Source of the DNA: an uncultured bacterium | GTDB lineage: Bacteria; Armatimonadota; HRBIN16 | Assembly (NCBI GenBank): GCA_937132045.1 | Contig: CAKZNX010000069.1 | Location: 1-42,445 of the forward strand | DNA: 42,445 nt | Reading direction: 5' to 3' | Shown: piece after piece, positions 10,268 to 20,096 of the stretch | Layout: the number at the start of each line of letters is the position of its first letter | Numbering within the stretch: position 1 is the stretch's first letter | Notes under the pieces: model-generated | The model's database searches: none | The model's input: the letters and a program-made list of their open reading frames with translations, nothing else | Told to the model about the DNA's origin: nothing | Position numbers and translations under genes: made by a program

Positions 10268-11242
10268 ATGAACGAGCCAGCCACGGAAGCGGCTACAGCA
10301 CCGGAGAGGCGCGCACGCCGCGGGGCAGCCACGTTCTGGTCAGACCGTCTGTTTCGGGTAACCGCTGTGGTGTGCGCCTCCGTGCTGGGGTTTCTGGTGC
10401 TGTTCTTCGGCTACGAGCTGTGGCAATCGTCTACCTTGAGCATTCGCACCTTCGGGTGGCGGTTCTGGATATCTCAGGAGTGGGACCCGGTACGAGAGCG
10501 TTACGGCGCGCTACCCTTTATCTGGGGAACGCTCGTCACCTCGATTGCTGCGCTGCTCCTCGCCGTGCCTCTCAGTCTTGGTACTGCCATTTTCATCGCG
10601 GAGGTAGCGCCGCGCTGGCTGAGGCAACCGGTTTCCTTCGTGGTGGAGTTGCTGGCAGCCATTCCATCGGTGGTGTACGGGCTGTGGGGAGTCTTCGTGA
10701 TGGTGCCATGGCTGCGTGAGCACGTTCAGGTGCCGATAGCGCGGCGGTTCGGACAGATTCCCCTGTTTGAAGGTCCTGCCTTCGGTGTGAGCATGATGTC
10801 GGCAATCCTCATCCTCGCCGTGATGATTATCCCCTACATCACTGCCGTCTCGCGGGAGGTGATTTTGGCGGTGCCGCAGTCGCAGCGTGAAGCCTCGTAT
10901 GGGCTGGGCGCTACTCGCTGGGAGACTATTCGCAGGGTGGTATTGCGCTACGCCCGGGTGGGCATCCTCGGCGGGATTATTCTGGGATACGGGCGCGCAG
11001 TGGGCGAGACAATGGCGGTGACAATGGTCATCGGAAACCGTCCGGATATTACCATGTCGCTATTGCAGCCGGGGTACACCATGGCGAGCGTCATTGCGAA
11101 CGAGTTTACTGAGGCAACCTCGCCGCTGTATCTGTCTGCCCTCACCGAATTGGGGCTTTTGCTATTCATCATCACCCTTCTCATTAACGCGCTGGCACGG
11201 TTCCTGGTGTGGCGCGTTACGCGGGGGGAGGTGCGTCACTGA
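10268..11242 (+). CDS. pstC: Phosphate ABC transporter permease PstC
   Basis: EASYGLGATRWETIRRVVLRYARVGILGGIILGYGRAVGETMAV permease EAA loop; position after pstS. Confidence 0.94.
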   Translation: MNEPATEAATAPERRARRGAATFWSDRLFRVTAVVCASVLGFLVLFFGYELWQSSTLSIRTFGWRFWISQEWDPVRERYGALPFIWGTLVTSIAALLLAVPLSLGTAIFIAEVAPRWLRQPVSFVVELLAAIPSVVYGLWGVFVMVPWLREHVQVPIARRFGQIPLFEGPAFGVSMMSAILILAVMIIPYITAVSREVILAVPQSQREASYGLGATRWETIRRVVLRYARVGILGGIILGYGRAVGETMAVTMVIGNRPDITMSLLQPGYTMASVIANEFTEATSPLYLSALTELGLLLFIITLLINALARFLVWRVTRGEVRH

Positions 11243-12099
11243 TGCGGCTATCGCCCCTGCATGAGCGCTGGCGTCGCGTGCTGAATGCAGTGTCGCTGGG
11301 GTTGTCCGGTGTGTGCGCCGTGGTGGTGATGGCGCCGGTGTTCATCATCCTTGCCTATCTTGTCGCCAACGGCATTCGCTCCGTGAACCTGGAGTTTCTG
11401 AGCAGCCTGCCCAAGCCCCCGGGCGAGCCGGGCGGCGGCATGGCAAACGCCATTGTGGGCAGCTTCTATATGGTCGGGCTGGCGCTCATTCTGTCGCTGC
11501 CCATCGGCGTGGGGGCGGGGGTGTATCTGGCTGAGTTCGGCAACAGCCGGTATGCGCACCTCGTTCGGTTCATCGCAGACGTATTGAACGGCGTACCCAG
11601 TATCGTGATTGGCGTATCGGTTTGGGCGCTGCTGGTGGTACCGATGCGGTCGTTTTCGGCGCTGGCTGGCGGTGTGGCGCTGTCGTTCATCATGATCCCG
11701 ATGATCACCCGCACCACCGAGGAGATGGTGCGCGCAGTGCCCAATGCCCTGCGCGAGGCGTCACTGGGGTTGGGAGCCACATACGCCCGTACTATGTGGA
11801 GCGTGGTGCTGCCAGCGGCGCGCGGCGGTATCGTGACCGGGGTGATGCTGGCGCTGGCGAGGGCTTTCGGGGAGGCAGCACCTCTGCTCTTCACAGCGCT
11901 GGGAAACCGCTTCTGGAACGTCTACCTCGACCGTCCCATGGCGAACCTGCCCACTCAAATATATGAGTATGCCAAATCGCCCTACCAGGACTGGCACCGA
12001 CAGGCGTGGGCAGCAGCGCTGGTACTGATCACAATCGTGCTGGTGCTGAACGTTGTAGCGCGTCTTTCCACACGCGAGCGGTTTCGTGCTCTGAGGTGA
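11242..12099 (+). CDS. pstA: Phosphate ABC transporter permease PstA
   Basis: [54 protein letters not shown] overlap with pstC. Confidence 0.94.
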   Translation: MRLSPLHERWRRVLNAVSLGLSGVCAVVVMAPVFIILAYLVANGIRSVNLEFLSSLPKPPGEPGGGMANAIVGSFYMVGLALILSLPIGVGAGVYLAEFGNSRYAHLVRFIADVLNGVPSIVIGVSVWALLVVPMRSFSALAGGVALSFIMIPMITRTTEEMVRAVPNALREASLGLGATYARTMWSVVLPAARGGIVTGVMLALARAFGEAAPLLFTALGNRFWNVYLDRPMANLPTQIYEYAKSPYQDWHRQAWAAALVLITIVLVLNVVARLSTRERFRALR

Positions 12100-12167
12100 T
12101 AGGTATGAGAGAAGGTTATTCCTCCCTGACTGTCCAACCTGAAGTGTTGATGCAGGAGGATGCATCC

Positions 12168-12968
12168 ATGGCGACGATGGTGTTTCCGCGGCGGGATGAA
12201 GTGACGGCGCCGCCGCAACCCAAAATCAGCACGCGCAACCTGAACGTCTATTATGGCACTTTTCATGCCATCAAGGACGTGACTTTAGATATTTTGCCCA
12301 ACCAGATAACCGCACTGATCGGACCCTCAGGGTGCGGTAAGTCCACCTTCCTGCGCTGTCTGAACCGCATGAACGACCTGATCGAGGGGGCGCGCGTGGA
12401 AGGTTCCGTGCTGCTGGATGGGATAGATATCAACGATGTGCGTACGGATGTGGTGGCACTGCGCAGGCGCGTGGGAATGGTCTTCCAGCGTCCAAACCCG
12501 TTCCCTATGTCCATTTACGACAATGTGGCGTATGGTCCGCGCATCCACGGCATCCGGAAACGCAGCAGGCTGAACCAGATTGTCGAGCGCAGTCTGAAGC
12601 AGGCGGCGTTGTGGGATGAGGTGAAGGACAAACTTCGGCAGTCGGCACTGGCGCTGTCGGGAGGACAGCAGCAACGCTTGTGCATCGCTCGGGTGCTGGC
12701 GGTAGAGCCGGAGGTGTTGTTGATGGACGAGCCAGCATCTGCACTGGACCCGACGGCGACGTTTCGTATCGAGGAGCTGATGCAGGAGCTGAAAAGCCGA
12801 TACACCATCGTCATCGTCACGCACAACATGCAGCAGGCAGCGCGAGTCAGCCATTACACCGGCTTCTTCTATAAAGGCGAGCTGTACGAATTCGGCGAGA
12901 CCGCCAAGATATTCACCAACCCCGACCGCCGTGAGACGGAGGACTACATCCGCGGGCGCTTCGGCTAA
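12168..12968 (+). CDS. pstB: Phosphate ABC transporter ATP-binding protein PstB
   Basis: Walker [10 protein letters not shown], signature [15 protein letters not shown], Walker [17 protein letters not shown] 12168 has AGGAGGA 7 nt upstream; alternative start ATG 12105. Confidence 0.95.
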   Translation: MATMVFPRRDEVTAPPQPKISTRNLNVYYGTFHAIKDVTLDILPNQITALIGPSGCGKSTFLRCLNRMNDLIEGARVEGSVLLDGIDINDVRTDVVALRRRVGMVFQRPNPFPMSIYDNVAYGPRIHGIRKRSRLNQIVERSLKQAALWDEVKDKLRQSALALSGGQQQRLCIARVLAVEPEVLLMDEPASALDPTATFRIEELMQELKSRYTIVIVTHNMQQAARVSHYTGFFYKGELYEFGETAKIFTNPDRRETEDYIRGRFG

Positions 12969-12991
12969 GACTATTCAGGAGGCTCAATCCC

Positions 12992-14536
12992 ATGGGACGA
13001 CGAGTGGTTCTGTATGCAATTGCGTTCAGCTGGTTCGTGTGCCTGATAGCAGCGCAGGCACAGCAGGTTGCGACCGGCGTGGTGTTCCACGACCAGAACC
13101 GGAACGGTTCGCGCGACGCGGGGGAACGTGGCATTCCCAACGTGCTGGTCTCCAACGGGCGCGACGTGTTGCGCACCGACAAGCAGGGACGATACCGCCT
13201 GAATGTCACTGACGACACGGTTATCTTTGTCATCAAACCGCGCGGATGGCAGGTTCCCCTGAACGAACACAATCTGCCCCAGCATTCCTACGTACACAAA
13301 CCGAACGGCTCGCCAAAACTGCGCTTCGCGGGCGTGCCTCCGACCGGACCCCTGCCGGTATCGGTGGATTTCGCTCTCGTACCCAGCAAAGAGTCCGACC
13401 GGTTCACGACGATTTTCATGGGTGATACCCAGCCGCGAGACCTGAAAGAGGTCGGTTACATCGCGCGGGATGTGGTGCGAGAGCTGTCCACCCTGAAGGG
13501 CATCACCTTTGCCACCGTGCTGGGCGACATCGTGTTCGACGACTTAACCGTTTTCGACCCGCTCAACCGTGTGCTGGGGCGAATCGGGGTGCCCTGGTAT
13601 CCGGTTATCGGCAATCACGATCTGAACTTCGATACTCAGGAGGATCGCTATTCAGACGAGACGGTTGAGCGCGTTTACGGAGCGCCTTACTATGCCTTCG
13701 AGTACGGCAGAGTGAGCTTCATCGTGCTGGAGAACATCCTGTGGAAGGGTGACGGTTACACCGCCGGGCTCGGTGAATCGCAGGTGGAGTTCGTGCGCAA
13801 CTACCTGCGCCATGTGCCACGAAGTAACCTTGTGGTGCTGATGATGCATATTCCGCTCAATCAGCTGCCCGATGGCGAACGCCGTGCTTTGTTCGAAGCG
13901 CTCGCTCCATTCCCACACACGCTCTCGTTCTCGGCGCATACGCATATCCAGCAGCATCTATTCTTCAGGAAGGAAGACGGTTGGCTGCGCGATGAGCCTC
14001 ATCATCATGTGAACGCGGTGACCGCCTGCGGCAGCTGGTGGACTGGCGTGCCCGACCCGGTTGGCATTCCGCACACGACCATGCGCGACGGCGCCCCCAA
14101 CGGGTACCTGATTGTGGAGTTCCGCGGCAACCGCTACTCCATCGGGTACAAAGCCACGCGCCGACCACCCGAATACCAGATGAACATCTACATGCCCGAC
14201 ATCATCTCTATTGGTGACGTGCCGCAAACTCGCGTGCTGGTGAATGTGTTCTTCGGTTCGGAGAAGTCGCGTGTGGAGATGCGCCTCGGCGACGAGGGAG
14301 ATTGGATACCGATGACGCGCGTACAGGAACCTGACCCTGCCTATGCCGAAATGAAGAAGCTGGAGGAGCAGTACACCCTGCCCGGCAGGAGACTGCCCGG
14401 ACTGATGAACTCGCCACACCTGTGGGCGGCAAATCTGCCAGCGAAGCTGCCGCGGGGCAGTCACGTGCTCACCGTGCGAACCGTTGACATGTTCGGGCAG
14501 GAGTGGGTGGACCGTCATATCTTCGTCGTGCGTTAA
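12992..14536 (+). CDS. Secreted calcineurin-like metallophosphoesterase with N-terminal SdrD/MetallophosN-like beta domain and C-terminal domain
   Basis: Signal peptide; ATGVVFHDQNRNGSRDAGERGIPNVLVSNG (Ca-binding-like B domain); metallophosphatase motifs GDTQ, LGDIVFDD, GNHD, MHIP, SAHTH. Confidence 0.88.
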   Translation: MGRRVVLYAIAFSWFVCLIAAQAQQVATGVVFHDQNRNGSRDAGERGIPNVLVSNGRDVLRTDKQGRYRLNVTDDTVIFVIKPRGWQVPLNEHNLPQHSYVHKPNGSPKLRFAGVPPTGPLPVSVDFALVPSKESDRFTTIFMGDTQPRDLKEVGYIARDVVRELSTLKGITFATVLGDIVFDDLTVFDPLNRVLGRIGVPWYPVIGNHDLNFDTQEDRYSDETVERVYGAPYYAFEYGRVSFIVLENILWKGDGYTAGLGESQVEFVRNYLRHVPRSNLVVLMMHIPLNQLPDGERRALFEALAPFPHTLSFSAHTHIQQHLFFRKEDGWLRDEPHHHVNAVTACGSWWTGVPDPVGIPHTTMRDGAPNGYLIVEFRGNRYSIGYKATRRPPEYQMNIYMPDIISIGDVPQTRVLVNVFFGSEKSRVEMRLGDEGDWIPMTRVQEPDPAYAEMKKLEEQYTLPGRRLPGLMNSPHLWAANLPAKLPRGSHVLTVRTVDMFGQEWVDRHIFVVR

Positions 14537-14632
14537 TTTTCAATTTCCCGTAACTTTGGCGCCTCCTGCAACTGTATGGAATAATGTATAATGATACCAC
14601 TGATACAGTGCAGGAAGGAGACCGAGTCAGCG

Positions 14633-15343
14633 ATGACCGTCGTACGCCATGCTTTTGACGAGGAACTTCAGCTGCTCCAAAACGAGCTGCTGGCGATGGG
14701 CAGCTACGTGGAGCAGATGCTGGATCATGCTGTGCAGTCTCTGTGTCAGCGCGATGAAGACCTGGCAAAGGACATCGTGCGTCGCGATGATGAAGTGGAC
14801 GAGATGGACGTGAACATCGAGATGCACTGTTTGCGCCTGCTAGCTCTGCAACAGCCTATGGCGCGAGACCTGCGCCTGATCGGCACGGTACTGAAAACCA
14901 TCACCGACCTGGAGCGCATCGGCGACCATTCGGTGGACATCGCGAAAGCAGCAATCAAGCTGAAGGACTACCCCAGTGTGGTCAATCTGGTGGACGTGCC
15001 CCTGATGAAGCAAAAGGTCTGCGGGATGATCCGAGGCGGGCTCGACTCGTTCACGCAACACAACCTCGAACTGGCGTACGACGTGTGCGACATGGATAAC
15101 GAGGTAGACAAGCTCTACCGGCGAATGCGGCGGGCGATTGTCACCGCCATGCAGATCAACCCCAGCAACCTGGAAGCCTGTACACTGATGTTGCTGGTCA
15201 TCTACTATCTGGAGCGCTGTGCCGACCATGCTGTGAACGTGGCGGAGCGCGTGGTGTTCGTGGAGACCGGTGTTCTGCGCCAGCTTGCTGCCAGCCACAG
15301 CGGTGTATGGGTTCCGGAAGAGAACAACGAGAACGATTTCTAG
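14633..15343 (+). CDS. phoU: Phosphate transport system regulator PhoU
   Basis: FDEELQLLQNELLAMGSYVEQMLDHAV; LRLIGTVLKTITDLERIGDHSVDIA; YLERCADHAVNVAE. Confidence 0.95.
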   Translation: MTVVRHAFDEELQLLQNELLAMGSYVEQMLDHAVQSLCQRDEDLAKDIVRRDDEVDEMDVNIEMHCLRLLALQQPMARDLRLIGTVLKTITDLERIGDHSVDIAKAAIKLKDYPSVVNLVDVPLMKQKVCGMIRGGLDSFTQHNLELAYDVCDMDNEVDKLYRRMRRAIVTAMQINPSNLEACTLMLLVIYYLERCADHAVNVAERVVFVETGVLRQLAASHSGVWVPEENNENDF

Positions 15344-15346
15344 GTC

Positions 15347-16024
15347 ATGGGCGTGGATATCGCGCGCAACGTGGCTGAGGTTCGGGAGCGAATCGCCAGC
15401 GCCTGTGCTCGCGCAGGGCGTAAGTCAGACGAGATTGTGCTGATTGCGGTGGCGAAAACGGTGGACGTTGCGCGAATCAGACAGGCAATCTCCGCAGGAA
15501 TCGAGCACTTCGGCGAGAACTATTATCAGGAAGCGCGCGAGAAAATCCCGGCAGTCGAATCTCCCGTGCACTGGCACTTCATCGGGCACCTGCAGAAGAA
15601 CAAAGTGCGGGGCGTAGTGCCCCTTTTTGCATGGATTCATACCGTGGATGATGAGGAGCTGGCAGAGGAGATTGACCGCCGCGCGCAAGCGATGGGCAAA
15701 CATCAGCGCGTGTTGATTGAGGTGAACATCGCCCGCGAACCGCAGAAGTTCGGCGCTGCTCCCGAACAGGTACTGGCTCTGGCGGAGCGCATCGCTGCCC
15801 TGCCGAATGTGCGCCTCGAAGGACTGATGGGCATGGCACCCATGGTGGAGCGGGCGGAAGAGGCGCGCCCTTACTTTGCAGAACTGCGTCGCCTGTTCGA
15901 AAGGCTGCCTGAGGCGCACCGTGTGCATCTCTCGATGGGAATGACGCAGGACTACGAAGTGGCTATCGAGGAAGGCGCCACGATGGTGCGGATCGGCACG
16001 GCAATCTTCGGTCCGCGGGGCTGA
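15347..16024 (+). CDS. YggS family pyridoxal-phosphate homeostasis protein
   Basis: VLIAVAKTVDVARIRQAISAGIEHFGENYYQEAREKIPAV; HWHFIGHLQKNKVR; LSMGMTQDYEVAIEEGATMVRIGTAIFGPR. Confidence 0.95.
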   Translation: MGVDIARNVAEVRERIASACARAGRKSDEIVLIAVAKTVDVARIRQAISAGIEHFGENYYQEAREKIPAVESPVHWHFIGHLQKNKVRGVVPLFAWIHTVDDEELAEEIDRRAQAMGKHQRVLIEVNIAREPQKFGAAPEQVLALAERIAALPNVRLEGLMGMAPMVERAEEARPYFAELRRLFERLPEAHRVHLSMGMTQDYEVAIEEGATMVRIGTAIFGPRG

Positions 16025-16038
16025 AGGAGGGTGAATCG

Positions 16039-16443
16039 GTGCAGGAACCTTTTGAGGAAGAAGGTCGGTCGTGGTGGGCAAAGCTGCGCGAGCGGCTGTT
16101 TGGTGCGGTGGAGGAAGAGGAGGATACTGGCGCCACCGTGATTCGGCTCCACTCCCGCGCGGCGCAGCGGGTGAACGTGCTGTATGCTCGCACAATGGAG
16201 GACGCCCGACGGGCAGCGGACGGGCTGAAAGCCGGTAACCAGCAGCTGGTGAACTTTCAGTATGCAGACCCCCGCCTTCGCGAGCGGGTGGTGGACTTCC
16301 TGATGGGTGTGGTGTACGCGCTGGAGGGTACCGTAGAACGGGTGCACGAGCAGGTGTTTCTGTTTGCCCCTGCGAATGTGCAGGTGGATACCACCAACGT
16401 GGAGGACTTTCATAACGGATCATGGAGTGAGCGCGGAGGGTGA
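16039..16443 (+). CDS. sepF: Cell division protein SepF
   Basis: VIRLHSRAAQRVNVLYARTMEDARRAADGLKAGNQQLVNFQ...RVVDFLMGVVYALEGTVERVHEQVFLFAPANVQVD; GTG start. Confidence 0.92.
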   Translation: MQEPFEEEGRSWWAKLRERLFGAVEEEEDTGATVIRLHSRAAQRVNVLYARTMEDARRAADGLKAGNQQLVNFQYADPRLRERVVDFLMGVVYALEGTVERVHEQVFLFAPANVQVDTTNVEDFHNGSWSERGG

Positions 16444-17252
16444 GCCTTCAGGGGAAAACCATAGCCGTTATCGGCACGGGGGCGATGGGTTCGGCGACCT
16501 GCCGCGGGTTGCTGAAAGCGAACGCGGTCGCACCCGATCAGATTATCGCCGCGGACGTGCACCACGAGAAGGTGGGCGTACTGGTAAGAGAGCTGGGCAT
16601 ACGCTCGGCGGCGACGAACGTGGAGGCAGCACGGCAAGCAGACATTATCCTGCTGTGCGTCAAGCCCTACCTGATTCACGACGTGGTGGAACAGATCGCT
16701 GCTGTGGTCACCCCGGACAAGCTGATTATTTCCATCGCGGCAGGCGTGCCGATTTCCCGAATTGAAGACCTTCTGCCACCGAGCACACCGGTCATACGCG
16801 CCATGCCTAATACCTGCGCCATTGTAGGGGCGGGCGCTGCTGCCTACTCGCGGGGACGGTATGCTACGGCAGAACACGCTGCTGCCGCTCACGAAATCTT
16901 CACCTCCTTCGGCGAGGCGGTGGAGGTGGAGGAACATCTGTTGAACGCCGTCACCGCTATCAGCGGAAGCGGTCCGGCTTACGCCTATCTGATGATCGAA
17001 GCGCTATCTGATGGGGGCGTGCGGGCGGGACTGCCGCGCGACATAGCCACCTTCCTCGCCGCGCAGACGCTGCTGGGCGCCGCCAAGATGGTGCTGGAGA
17101 CGGGAATGCACCCTGCTCAGCTGAAGGACATGGTGACCACGCCGGCTGGCACCACCATCGCCGCGCTGGTGGTCATGGAGCGGGCAGGCGTGCGTTCCGC
17201 GCTGATCGAGGCGGTAGCCGCAGCCATCGAGCGAGCGGACGAGCTCTCTTAG
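16440..17252 (+). CDS. proC: Pyrroline-5-carboxylate reductase
   Basis: VIGTGAMGSATCRGLL; VIRAMPNTCAIVGAGAAAY; TAISGSGPAYAYLMIEALSDGGVRAGLPRDIA; GTGA overlap with sepF. Confidence 0.95.
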   Translation: MSLQGKTIAVIGTGAMGSATCRGLLKANAVAPDQIIAADVHHEKVGVLVRELGIRSAATNVEAARQADIILLCVKPYLIHDVVEQIAAVVTPDKLIISIAAGVPISRIEDLLPPSTPVIRAMPNTCAIVGAGAAAYSRGRYATAEHAAAAHEIFTSFGEAVEVEEHLLNAVTAISGSGPAYAYLMIEALSDGGVRAGLPRDIATFLAAQTLLGAAKMVLETGMHPAQLKDMVTTPAGTTIAALVVMERAGVRSALIEAVAAAIERADELS

Positions 17253-18208
17253 TTCAGCGGCGGCAACGCGCTTGCTTCGTCCAGTATCGCTTTCTCCTCC
17301 GGCGGTAACAGCCCGCTCCAGTTGTTCAGGATCAGGTTCAGCTGCTCCATGTTACGTGCGCCGATGATGGCGCTGGTCACCGCCGGGTGGCTTAAGGTCC
17401 ACGCGATGGCGGTCTGGACAAGCGGGCGGTCAAACTGTTTCAGTACCTCGACAATGCGCTGTGCCCTTTCAATGTTATGCGGTTTGGCGCGTCGTTCCAA
17501 AAACCACTGGTTCTCCGCGGCGCGAGTGCCCGGTGGAGGAGGCTCGCCGGGACGATACTTGCCGGTGAGGATGCCTCCCGCCAGCGGACTGTACACCATC
17601 ACACCCACACCCTCCGCCCGACACAGGGGCAGAATCTCCATCTCCACCACGCGGTCGATCAGGTTGTAGCGGGGCTGGATGCTGTCGAAGCGCGACCAGC
17701 CCTGTTTATCGCTGATCCACAGCGCCTTGCACAGCTGCCATGCGCTGAAGTTGGAACAGCCGATGTAGCGCACTTTGCCCTGACGGACAAGGTCGTTGAG
17801 GGCGCTCAGTGTTTCTTCCAGAGGGGTGGTCTCGTCCCAGGAATGCACCTGATACAGGTCGATATGGTCGGTTTGCAGGCGACGCAGACTGCGCTCCGCC
17901 TCGCGCAGGATGTGGTAGCGTGACAGCCCCTCGTTGTTCGGTCCCTCGCCGACGGGCGCCCGCACCTTGGTGGCGATGACCACGTTGTCTCGGTGTGCCT
18001 TCAGTGCTTTGCCGAGTATTTCTTCCGAGCGTCCGCGGGTATACACGTTCGCCGTGTCGAAGAAGTTGATGCCCGCCTCCAGACACCGCTCCACCATGGC
18101 GATGGAGGTTACCTCATCCGCCTCTCCGCCAAAGGTCATGCAGCCCATGCACAGTTCCGACACCCACAGTCCCGTTCTGCCCAGACGTTGATAACGCACT
18201 TGTGGCAC
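17249..18208 (-). CDS. Aldo/keto reductase
   Basis: GINFFDTANVYTRGRSEEILGKAL; HIDLYQVHSWDETTPLEETLSAL; GKVRYIGCSNF; TSAIIGARNMEQL. Confidence 0.93.
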   Translation of the reverse strand: MPQVRYQRLGRTGLWVSELCMGCMTFGGEADEVTSIAMVERCLEAGINFFDTANVYTRGRSEEILGKALKAHRDNVVIATKVRAPVGEGPNNEGLSRYHILREAERSLRRLQTDHIDLYQVHSWDETTPLEETLSALNDLVRQGKVRYIGCSNFSAWQLCKALWISDKQGWSRFDSIQPRYNLIDRVVEMEILPLCRAEGVGVMVYSPLAGGILTGKYRPGEPPPPGTRAAENQWFLERRAKPHNIERAQRIVEVLKQFDRPLVQTAIAWTLSHPAVTSAIIGARNMEQLNLILNNWSGLLPPEEKAILDEASALPPLN

Positions 18209-18228
18209 CTCGTTGTTTCCTGATCTTT

Positions 18229-18792
18229 TCAGGGTCTTCTAGCCCGCCCTGGTATTGGACGGGAAGAGTAGGCAGGCTGGCTCCAATCTGGGTCGTCATC
18301 GAAGAGTGACGGCGTGGTTGCTCTTCGCAGTTCGGATTCGGTCTGACAAGTCCCATCCCTCCGAATATGAACCGCATCGATACCATAGTGGTCAAATAGA
18401 TGTCTGGCTATCAGCAGACGACGGTGGCAATGCTTAGGGTCTTCTTCGGCACACATCAGGGCAACTCGTCTCTCTTGACCGAGCACGTCCAGAACTTTCT
18501 GGATACCTTGCTTGAACACGCTGGTATTGCTGAAGGCATCATAGTTAGCGTAACCGCGCTGGTCGTAAAGGTCATCCCCATCCAGTCTGCCTCCCAGAAG
18601 ATTACCCATGTAGCAGTAAATGATGCCTGTCGCACCCAGAGCCGACTCGAGGCTTGCCCTGTCAAACTGAGTATGCCAGCGCGATGTTGGAACAGACCGA
18701 ACGTCAATGAGCGTGTCCACTGTGTGCATGCGGAGCAACTCGATGAATCGCTCAATCTGGTGGTTGGAGTGCCCTATTGTAAACAGTGGCAT
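18229..18792 (-). CDS. DUF488 domain-containing protein (subtype A)
   Basis: MPLFTIGHSNHQIERFIELL...LIDVRSVPTSRWHTQF; CAEEDPKHCHRRLLIARHL (Cx5-6CHR motif). Confidence 0.92.
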   Translation of the reverse strand: MPLFTIGHSNHQIERFIELLRMHTVDTLIDVRSVPTSRWHTQFDRASLESALGATGIIYCYMGNLLGGRLDGDDLYDQRGYANYDAFSNTSVFKQGIQKVLDVLGQERRVALMCAEEDPKHCHRRLLIARHLFDHYGIDAVHIRRDGTCQTESELRRATTPSLFDDDPDWSQPAYSSRPIPGRARRP

Positions 18793-18829
18793 GTGTGCTC
18801 TCCCCTGTGTTGACGTGCTCTACTACCAG

Positions 18830-18838
18830 ATTATAGCA
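18830..18838 (-). promoter_or_regulatory. Extended -10 promoter element (TGCTATAAT) upstream of the DUF488 gene 18229-18792
   Basis: Reverse strand reads CATGCTATAATCTGG in the 52-nt gap between the two ORFs; matches TGnTATAAT exactly. Confidence 0.5.
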
Positions 18839-18844
18839 TGTTTC

Positions 18845-19561
18845 TTATGGCGCAGCATCAAGCCCTCGTTCATCTTTGCCGTTCTGGGTTAAGGCTGGTT
18901 TGCCATAGTATTGGGACACCTGAAGGTAGCATACCGGTTCGACACCCTGAGTCCTGCTCCACCAGCGGGCTAATGACAGACGAAGCAGACCGCCAGCCGG
19001 AATCACGTCAACCTCCAGCGGGGCTTCGGCAATGTAGGGTACAACAATGTTGCGGTATTCTGAACGCAGGCGGATTTTGCCTTCGGTAGTGCGCCAGACT
19101 TCCAGTTCGTGCGGTGGTATCCAGAAACAGGTGCTAAAGCTCGGAACACCTGTTCGCCGTTCAATAAATCGTGAACCGGTTTCTGAACTCACCTGCAAGA
19201 GTCCCTCAAACACGGTGTCAATGCTACCCCTATACAGGGGCACAACAGAGTTTTGTGTGATAATCTGCATCAGCCTATCGGCTATGGGTGGTGCTAGCGT
19301 GCCTGCGAGGCGCAGATGTTGAACACGGCAGTCTTCCGTGTGAGGGGGGCGTATGTTTGGGCTGGGAAGATATTCCAGCTCCAATATCTGCCCGACCTTG
19401 AAGGCAAATTCCTCGGCGTGATAAAAGGCTCCGTCCGCCTTGTGAAGGCGGAGGTTGCGTATTGGCGTGTAGCCAGTTGATGTTTGTTCCAGCTCAAGTG
19501 CCCCCACGCACTTTCGCCCTTCGCGCATCCGGGTTACTGCTACGATAGCAGCAAGACTCAT
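18845..19561 (-). CDS. Hypothetical protein, tentatively dual-OB-fold-like, translationally coupled to the upstream DUF488 gene
   Basis: MSLAAIVAVTRMREGRKCVGALEL...PIRNLRL...GQILELEYLPSPNIRPPHTED...; start ATG overlaps upstream TGA (ATGA at 19558-19561). Confidence 0.65.
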   Translation of the reverse strand: MSLAAIVAVTRMREGRKCVGALELEQTSTGYTPIRNLRLHKADGAFYHAEEFAFKVGQILELEYLPSPNIRPPHTEDCRVQHLRLAGTLAPPIADRLMQIITQNSVVPLYRGSIDTVFEGLLQVSSETGSRFIERRTGVPSFSTCFWIPPHELEVWRTTEGKIRLRSEYRNIVVPYIAEAPLEVDVIPAGGLLRLSLARWWSRTQGVEPVCYLQVSQYYGKPALTQNGKDERGLDAAP

Positions 19562-20061
19562 GGGCGCAAATGTACGACCTCCAGTGCCAGCTTCTGCGAG
19601 AGAAAGTCCGCGAGAATAGACCGGTGGCACGCCTCTGGTTCGCGCTCCACGCACAGTAACGCAACCACGCTTGCTCTCGGATGAATACTATCGAGAAACG
19701 AAGCGTCAGAGGCGCTATGCTGTATCTGCTGCGTGTAGACTTCGACGAATTCGGGAGATAGATGCGTTCTGTTTCGCTTGCGAATCTTGCCATCCTTGTC
19801 CTTTTGCTTTTGTATGAGACGAATTTCCTGGGTCGGTGCCAGTTGCTTGAGATGGATATACTCTATTCCGTTTTGATGCAAAAGGTCGCTAAGCGCCTTA
19901 GCATTGGCGAAGCGATAGGAGCTTCCGCGAACACCTCTGCGCTGCCTCACGTCCACAACCACTTCCACTTGATGCTCCCTGAGGTCCGCGACAAAACGCT
20001 CTTCAGTCCACCCGTAAACGCCTATCGTGACGATTCGCTTCAAGGACTGACAATATACCAA
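19558..20061 (-). CDS. DUF488 domain-containing protein (subtype B)
   Basis: RIVTIGVYGWTEERFVADLREHQVEVVVDVRQRRGVRGS; ALLCVEREPEACHRSILADFL; TTG start with AAAGGAGG upstream. Confidence 0.88.
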   Translation of the reverse strand: MVYCQSLKRIVTIGVYGWTEERFVADLREHQVEVVVDVRQRRGVRGSSYRFANAKALSDLLHQNGIEYIHLKQLAPTQEIRLIQKQKDKDGKIRKRNRTHLSPEFVEVYTQQIQHSASDASFLDSIHPRASVVALLCVEREPEACHRSILADFLSQKLALEVVHLRP

Positions 20062-20096
20062 CCTCCACGACCTCCTTTGTCATGCCATTTCTGCGC

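Noticed and set aside
14587-14592. TATAAT upstream of phoU as an independent promoter
   Set aside because: Good -10 hexamer, but no convincing -35, extended -10 or Pho box at proper spacing; too weak to list.
148-14611. Shared 10-mer TGATACAGTG upstream of the first ORF and upstream of phoU
   Set aside because: Two 10-nt matches in 42 kb can occur by chance and neither sits in a clear promoter context.
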